64,000 nucleotides of DNA from Acanthosepion lycidas. Lineage: Eukaryota > Mollusca > Cephalopoda > Sepiida > Sepiidae. Made by a program: the position numbers and the translations under genes. The number at the start of each line of letters is the position of its first letter. The stretch's first letter is position 1. A model generated the notes under the pieces. That model made no database searches. It was not told the DNA's origin and saw only the letters and a list, made by a program, of their open reading frames with translations. Location of the stretch: the NCBI GenBank assembly GCA_963932145.1, contig OZ010577.1, positions 21,941,464 through 22,005,463 of the forward strand. The letters are read 5' to 3'. Positions 59,234 through 64,000 of the stretch are shown here, in pieces.

Positions 59234-59694
59234 TAATTGCTGGCCACTCATATTTGAGGATGCCCATCTACTCTGGCAACTAGCTAATCCCTTTTGCAGA
59301 TGCTTGCTCAAGCACATTTTGTGTTTATTCAACACCCACAGAGCCCACCTGTGATCTATACTGCAACTTTGCTGAGCAGACCTTAGTTACATTTTCTAAG
59401 AGAAAGACTGTTACCTAGCATGACCAACAATCTGAACAATGCGAGCATGCTCAAGCCCTTGACATGATGACTTGCACAGCCATCGACAGCCCCCAAGGGT
59501 TCTGTCTACCCAATTTCACTCACAAAGATTGAGTCAACCCATGGTATGGTTTTTCAAAAGGTGTCACGTGCAGATATCGCCCCCTCCAGGTGGATAACAT
59601 CAGGAAGTCTCCTTCCTGACAAATCAACCATGATTTGAACCCAGGTTTCAGAGTCAGAAAGTGAATGTTCTAACCACTCAGCTACATGCCCATA
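59234..59694 (-). mobile_element. SINE-B, full copy with 14-bp TSDs
   Basis: Flanked by identical aattttggattggt at 59220-59233 and 59695-59708. Read on the minus strand, it starts with a tRNA-like head (59694-59630) with A box tgtagctgagtggttagaa and B box gggttcaaatcatgg. The body has gtcaggaag...ccacctgg blocks, and the 3' end lies at 59234. At 461 bp it is the best preserved SINE here. Confidence 0.85.
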
Positions 59695-60019
59695 AATTTT
59701 GGATTGGTAATTAATGACTAATATGCAGTTCAAGAATAATTTTAAGATGTATTTGATGGAATATAAAACCTACCACTTATTTCAGTGCAGAATATTATGG
59801 GAAAAAACTATTTCAAGAACTTAATCTTTCTTTTTTCCTTTAATTTATTAAATACTAAAATGATTGGAAAAAAATGGGTCGTATATGACCAAAAAAAAAA
59901 AAAAAAATCTCCAAAAAAATCAGTATTCATATGCCATTAAGTAATTCAAATCTATATTTCTCGCATTTCTATCTGAACTCTGAAATTTTATTTACAAATT
60001 ATTTTTTTTCTTCTCAATA

Positions 60020-60440
60020 AGAGTAGCCTATCAGCCAGTTCACACTCCTCTCAGATCTTTTGAGCAGGAATAGCGGTTTTCTGGCTCTTTCTAAAGTACA
60101 CTTCAACTCTATACTTCTAACGTCTATGTCCGAACTCTGAATTTTTATTCACTAATTATTTTTTCGCCTCAATAGAAGTACATAGGTTTGATTGTCTATT
60201 TTACACCACTCTTTGAATTCCATGCCAAATAGAGCTGTGCATTCTTTAAAAGTTCTTTGTTTTTTGTTTCTCTCTTGAAGATCTACCCATGAAGATATTG
60301 TATTGTTTGGCTTGTTTTTCCAGCTTTATTTGCCAGCAAATACTCTAGGAATTAAGAGGCTTGCCTATCATCCGGTTCACACTGCTCCCCAGTTTCATGA
60401 ACAGAAGTAGAGATTTATCACTTGTTCCCTTTAAAATCTT
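60020..60440 (+). mobile_element. Two fragments like the LINE-C 5' region
   Basis: Near 60029-60075 and 60359-60415, phrases such as tagcctatcagccagttcac and gcctatcatccggttcacac resemble 35228-35290 of LINE-C. They lie about 330 bp apart in the same orientation. Similarity is moderate. Confidence 0.35.
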
Positions 60441-61274
60441 TTCATTTTCTTTCCTTGTACCAAAGGATTTTTGATGAAACTGTTTCTAGATTTGTGTCCT
60501 TCATCACAAGATGGAAAATTTGACAACTGGAACTATGCCATTATTCTTTTTAATTTACTTTTGGTTGGGAACATATTACATATATTTGCTAATTTTTTTT
60601 CTTTGCTTATAATTCTTTCTTCAAAAAACAAGTCGGATTCTCTGACAAATCTATACAACCCCAGAATCATTTTATTCCCATAAAAGCATCAAGATGTGTT
60701 CTGTATCATATTTTTTTCATGTCACTTATGAAAAAATAAAAATTTCTTGTCAACAAACTCTTACAGCTTTTAAGTAAAGCATTATGAACACATTATATTG
60801 CAGAAAGCACAAATAGATATTTACAAAAATACTCTATTGGGCTGTCATAAAATATTTTGTATCTTTGGTGACAATATTTGATACTTCCTTCTAGATGTAT
60901 CAAATTTTATTATGCAAGCCAATGCTTTCACAATAAAATTGGTATTAAATGATAGAGATAAAAAATTTCAGGATATACTTACATTAATACAATAAATATA
61001 CCATGTGAATTTTCAGTTTATAAAGTGTTTTTATAAACTAACTACAATTAATCTGATAGTTTGAGATTTTATGATTCAACTGAAAGGTTGCGAATCTTAA
61101 TGTAAATAAATATATATGATAATAGCATAGCTGTTGATATTTGTTTAATTTCAGAAATATAAAAACTGTTGTGGGCCATAATATATATAACCTCAAAAGA
61201 GTAACAAGATATTGAAATGTTACTGAGTGATAAAAACAGGTATATAAAGACTGCTATGGATCATAAGAAAGATA
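60441..61274. other. Unassigned AT-rich interval
   Basis: No recognisable element. Confidence 0.35.
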
Positions 61275-61328
61275 TAACCTGTTGTAATGGAATGTCCCAC
61301 TCTCCCTATTGCAGACTGACTATATCAG

Positions 61329-61376
<48 letters not shown>

Positions 61377-61545
61377 TTATGCACAGGGTATACCAGCGGA
61401 CTTGATTCAAGAATTACTAACCTGCTAGCCGATTCCTTATCTTTCAGTAGTGTATTCTCTCTTACAATAAACTTCTCTTTCTTTCATCTACACTCATGTT
61501 GCTGTTCCTTTCACTCGAGTCCCACCTTTGTCTGTAACCTTCTTT
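61275..61545 (+). mobile_element. Possible solo LTR, invaded by (TA)n
   Basis: It starts with tgttgtaatggaatgtccca, contains an AATAAA signal near 61466 and then a pyrimidine-rich end to about 61545. A (TA)n run at 61334-61373 lies inside. No partner LTR or coding region seen. Confidence 0.3.
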
Positions 61546-61781
61546 AAGGATACAACGAAACAAGATATTGTCAACTTATTCACTGATTGGATCACAACTT
61601 TGGAAATTAAGAAAAAGTTGAAATCATAGAATAATCAAAAGAGAAATTGAAAGCACTGACAAGAAAAAGAACTGGCTTTAAAAAGGAAGTAGAAAGTGAA
61701 TTAAGAAAAATTACGAGTAATAAGCAAGGATAGTTTATTGACCAATAAGAAATATTTGAAGAATCTGATGTTGTGAATCTA

Positions 61782-63020
61782 CAAGGGTCAGTTGAAAAAT
61801 TCCTAGGCTGATCAAAATACTCTCATGGAATGTAACCAAATGAATTTTATTTTTCAACATAGTCCCTCTTACAATGCAAACACTTCTTTCATTGGTGCAG
61901 CAGTGCTTAGATTCCATTGGTCAAGCTATCATCCTGTTCATCAAAAATTTCAACAGCAGATATGACATCATCACTGTGATACAGGTTCCCAGCCAAGTAT
62001 TAGGTTGGTGCAAAAATAATGACGTAATAATGTCGTTTTTTGACGTATCTTTTAACGTCAAAAAAACGACATTATTACGTCATTGTTTTTGCACCAACCT
62101 AATATTTTCTTCATGTTAGGAAGAGATGATAGTCAAATTAGAAAAACAGGGAGGGTAATCAACCAGTTCAAAGCCACAGTCATGCACAGCAGCCATTGAA
62201 ACCAAGTGTGTCTATGCTGGAGCATTGTCCTGATGAAACAAGACCCCCTTTCTCAGTTTTTGTAACTATTTAGTCTTGATAGCCGTTCATAACTGCCCCA
62301 GCAAGCTGGCATAGCACTCTCCATTGATGGTGTGCCCCTTTTGAAGATGGTCAATAAACACAATGACTTTTGCATCTCAATAAACTGAGACCATCACCTT
62401 CCCTGCAGATTAAATGTGTTTGGCCTTCTTTGGAGCAGGTGAGGAGGGGGTGTTTCCACTGTATGGATTGTCTGTTTGTTTTGGGATCAAAGTGATGAGC
62501 CCAACACTCATCCTGGGGTAGAAAATGTTCAAGGAAACCAGCTGAACCTGACTCAAACAATGTTAAATTTTCCTGTGATGTGATCAGCCTGGTGTGCTTT
62601 TGATCAGGTGTCAGAAGCAGAAACCATCATCATGCCAAGTTCATTGTGCATAATATTCTTAAAACTCATGGGGTATGCTATTAACATTGGCTTTTTGATT
62701 TACAGTCAATCACCTGTCAACCATTACTATGTGGTGGTAGTTGCATGGATCCAGATTTTGGGTCTTCCCCTCATAAATTCAGCTGCCCACTTTTTCACAG
62801 TTCATAAAGCATAAGCATCATCCCCTAACATAACAACCATGTCAGTATGAATGTCCTTGGAGACTAAACACTTTGTCTGCTGGTACTTGATAACAGCACG
62901 ATTCCAAATTTTGTACATTTTCAAGAGAAGTTGTTGCTAGTTACTTTTGAAGTATTCTTTGAACAGTCAGATATCAGTTTATCTTCATCATCAGCCTACA
63001 AACTTTTTAGCTCACCCTTG
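61782..63020 (-). mobile_element. mariner element, near full length, decayed, with TIRs
   Basis: TIRs of about 30 bp, caagggtcagttgaaaaatt at the left and the related inverted sequence ending cacccttg at the right, are bounded by TA (61780-61781 and 63021-63022). On the minus strand the transposase shows an N-terminal HTH region (VKKWAAEFMRGRPK near 62805-62765), a core with ECWAHHFDPKTNRQSIQWKH (near 62510-62450), a degraded catalytic stretch near 62220-62340, and a C terminus near 61980-61850. Frameshifts and stops abolish function. The length without the nested MITE is about 1.13 kb, slightly under usual mariner size. Confidence 0.85.
62000..62102. mobile_element. Palindromic mariner MITE, long variant, nested
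   Basis: Starts TTAGGTTGGTGCAAAAATAA and ends CACCAACCTAA with TA on both sides (61998-61999, 62103-62104). Arms of about 45 bp are nearly perfect complements. Its internal part (gacgtaataatgtcgttttt) differs from the 80-bp copies. It lies inside the C-terminal coding region of the decayed mariner. Confidence 0.92.
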
Positions 63021-63022
63021 TA

Positions 63023-64000
63023 AACAGAGAGAAAAGATGAAGAATATTAACAATACTGGCTAAAAAACAAAATACCACTTTTAAGTAAATATTACAGAGA
63101 CAAACATGGAAGTTGTACAATGAAATACATGAAAACTGATTTCTCAATAATAATTTTTAGTGATGAATGTAGAGCTACATTGGATGGACATGGTGGCTGT
63201 GTTAGAAGTTAGGTTTTCATGTTAATGGTCATTGCTCTACAACTAACGAATGTAATATAATGAACGGCAAAACACTGAACTGAAATGCATATGACAACAC
63301 CATCATGACAATGTGATATTGGAACCACACCTAGGAATACCAAAAGGCAGTTTTCATGGACATATATTTCTAATTAGGAACTTATAAATTTTGATTGTCT
63401 GTGGAAATAATGAACAGTCACATGAATTTTCACCAAAAGTTTTTAAATTATCATTTCCTTAAATTCATAATCTATCTGGTATATATAAATAATACTACAA
63501 ACATTGAAATAATATTTTCTCTGATTGTTGTTATACAATTATGTGGCACAAATATGGTACCAGCCCCTAGCACACTGGGAAGACTTGTTACATTAATGAT
63601 GGCTGTCTTTAGAATGAATAAGACATCATGTCCTCTAGTAAAGATAGTCTCATAATGGCCCTGGAAGAGAATACATCACACACAAAAAAAAAAAAGAAGG
63701 GAAAAGCTTTCCTTTGTAGCACTTTGTAAATTGTCTTTTTGCTATCTATTCTAATCCTTGTTCTGCCAACTATTTACACAAGCTCATCAGGAAGCTTATG
63801 TGCTGCTTTCCTCTGACACACTGACCTTCAATATGTCCTGTGAGTATCAAATTTTCCAAGTCCTCTTTCCTTATTATGTGCACCAGAAACTTAATGTCAC
63901 ATGCCAAGGATACCTGCATATAAAAGGTCATGGTAAGTGTTGCCACCAAATTTTGATGTCATGGAAATGCCTTGATATATATCAGTTGTAGTATAATGTC
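63023..64000. other. Unassigned interval
   Basis: No recognisable element. The A-rich run at 63684-63697 is the only notable feature. Frames at 63395-63655 and 63758-63991 lack motifs. Confidence 0.35.

Noticed and set aside
59630..59694. Functional tRNA gene on the minus strand
   Set aside because: The A and B boxes are good, but the acceptor stem does not close, and the unit is the head of a 461-bp insertion with target-site duplications.

Overview
The window is AT-rich, non-coding animal DNA. I find no host protein-coding gene, rRNA gene or canonical tRNA gene in it. What can be recognised is a dense, nested record of decayed transposable elements between long (TA)n, (CA/GT)n and A-rich tracts. 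Non-LTR retrotransposons, Penelope-like elements (PLEs), mariner relatives, tRNA- and 5S-derived SINEs and long dinucleotide repeats occurring together suggest a lophotrochozoan, most likely a cephalopod mollusc (octopus-like). That assignment rests on recalled family character and was not checked by a search.

Layout. 1-5 kb: unassigned sequence, LINE-B 3' ends, an LTR-like segment and a possible PLE fragment. 5.74-6.33 kb: a large palindromic element with a tRNA-like promoter in its loop and 13-bp target-site duplications. 6.6-10.1 kb: LINE-C tail, LINE-A relic (endonuclease to C terminus) and a mariner relic. 10.4-12.4 kb: hairpin element, Penelope-like GIY-YIG relic, microsatellites and a SINE. 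13.2-17.8 kb: deleted Tc1/mariner-type element, second Penelope-like relic, and an internally deleted Ty1/copia-like element with both LTRs. 18.8-23.7 kb: SINEs nested in LINEs and a perfect 34-bp hairpin. 25-27.8 kb: the most complete LINE-B relic, carrying a perfect 124-bp tandem duplication. 28-35 kb: 5S-derived SINE, palindromic mariner MITE and two adjacent minisatellites. 35.2-40.9 kb: LINE-C, then LINE-D split by a Tc1/mariner-type element, and a second MITE. 41.8-42.0 kb: a degraded hammerhead-ribozyme-like fold. 45.4-47.2 kb: Ty3/gypsy-like gag remnant flanked by LTR-like arms in inverted orientation. 49.2-50.4 kb: a polypurine tract with a mosaic 16-17-bp satellite. 54-59.7 kb: LINE-A and LINE-D relics, a chimeric 5S/tRNA SINE, a pogo-like MITE and a SINE-B with 14-bp target-site duplications. 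61.8-63.0 kb: an almost full-length, decayed mariner with TIRs, itself hit by a longer palindromic MITE.

Nothing here works as an operon or pathway. The interest lies in the nesting order, the composite small elements and the ribozyme-like remnants. LINE-A to LINE-D, SINE-A to SINE-C and M2 are labels local to this answer; positions of decayed ends are approximate.
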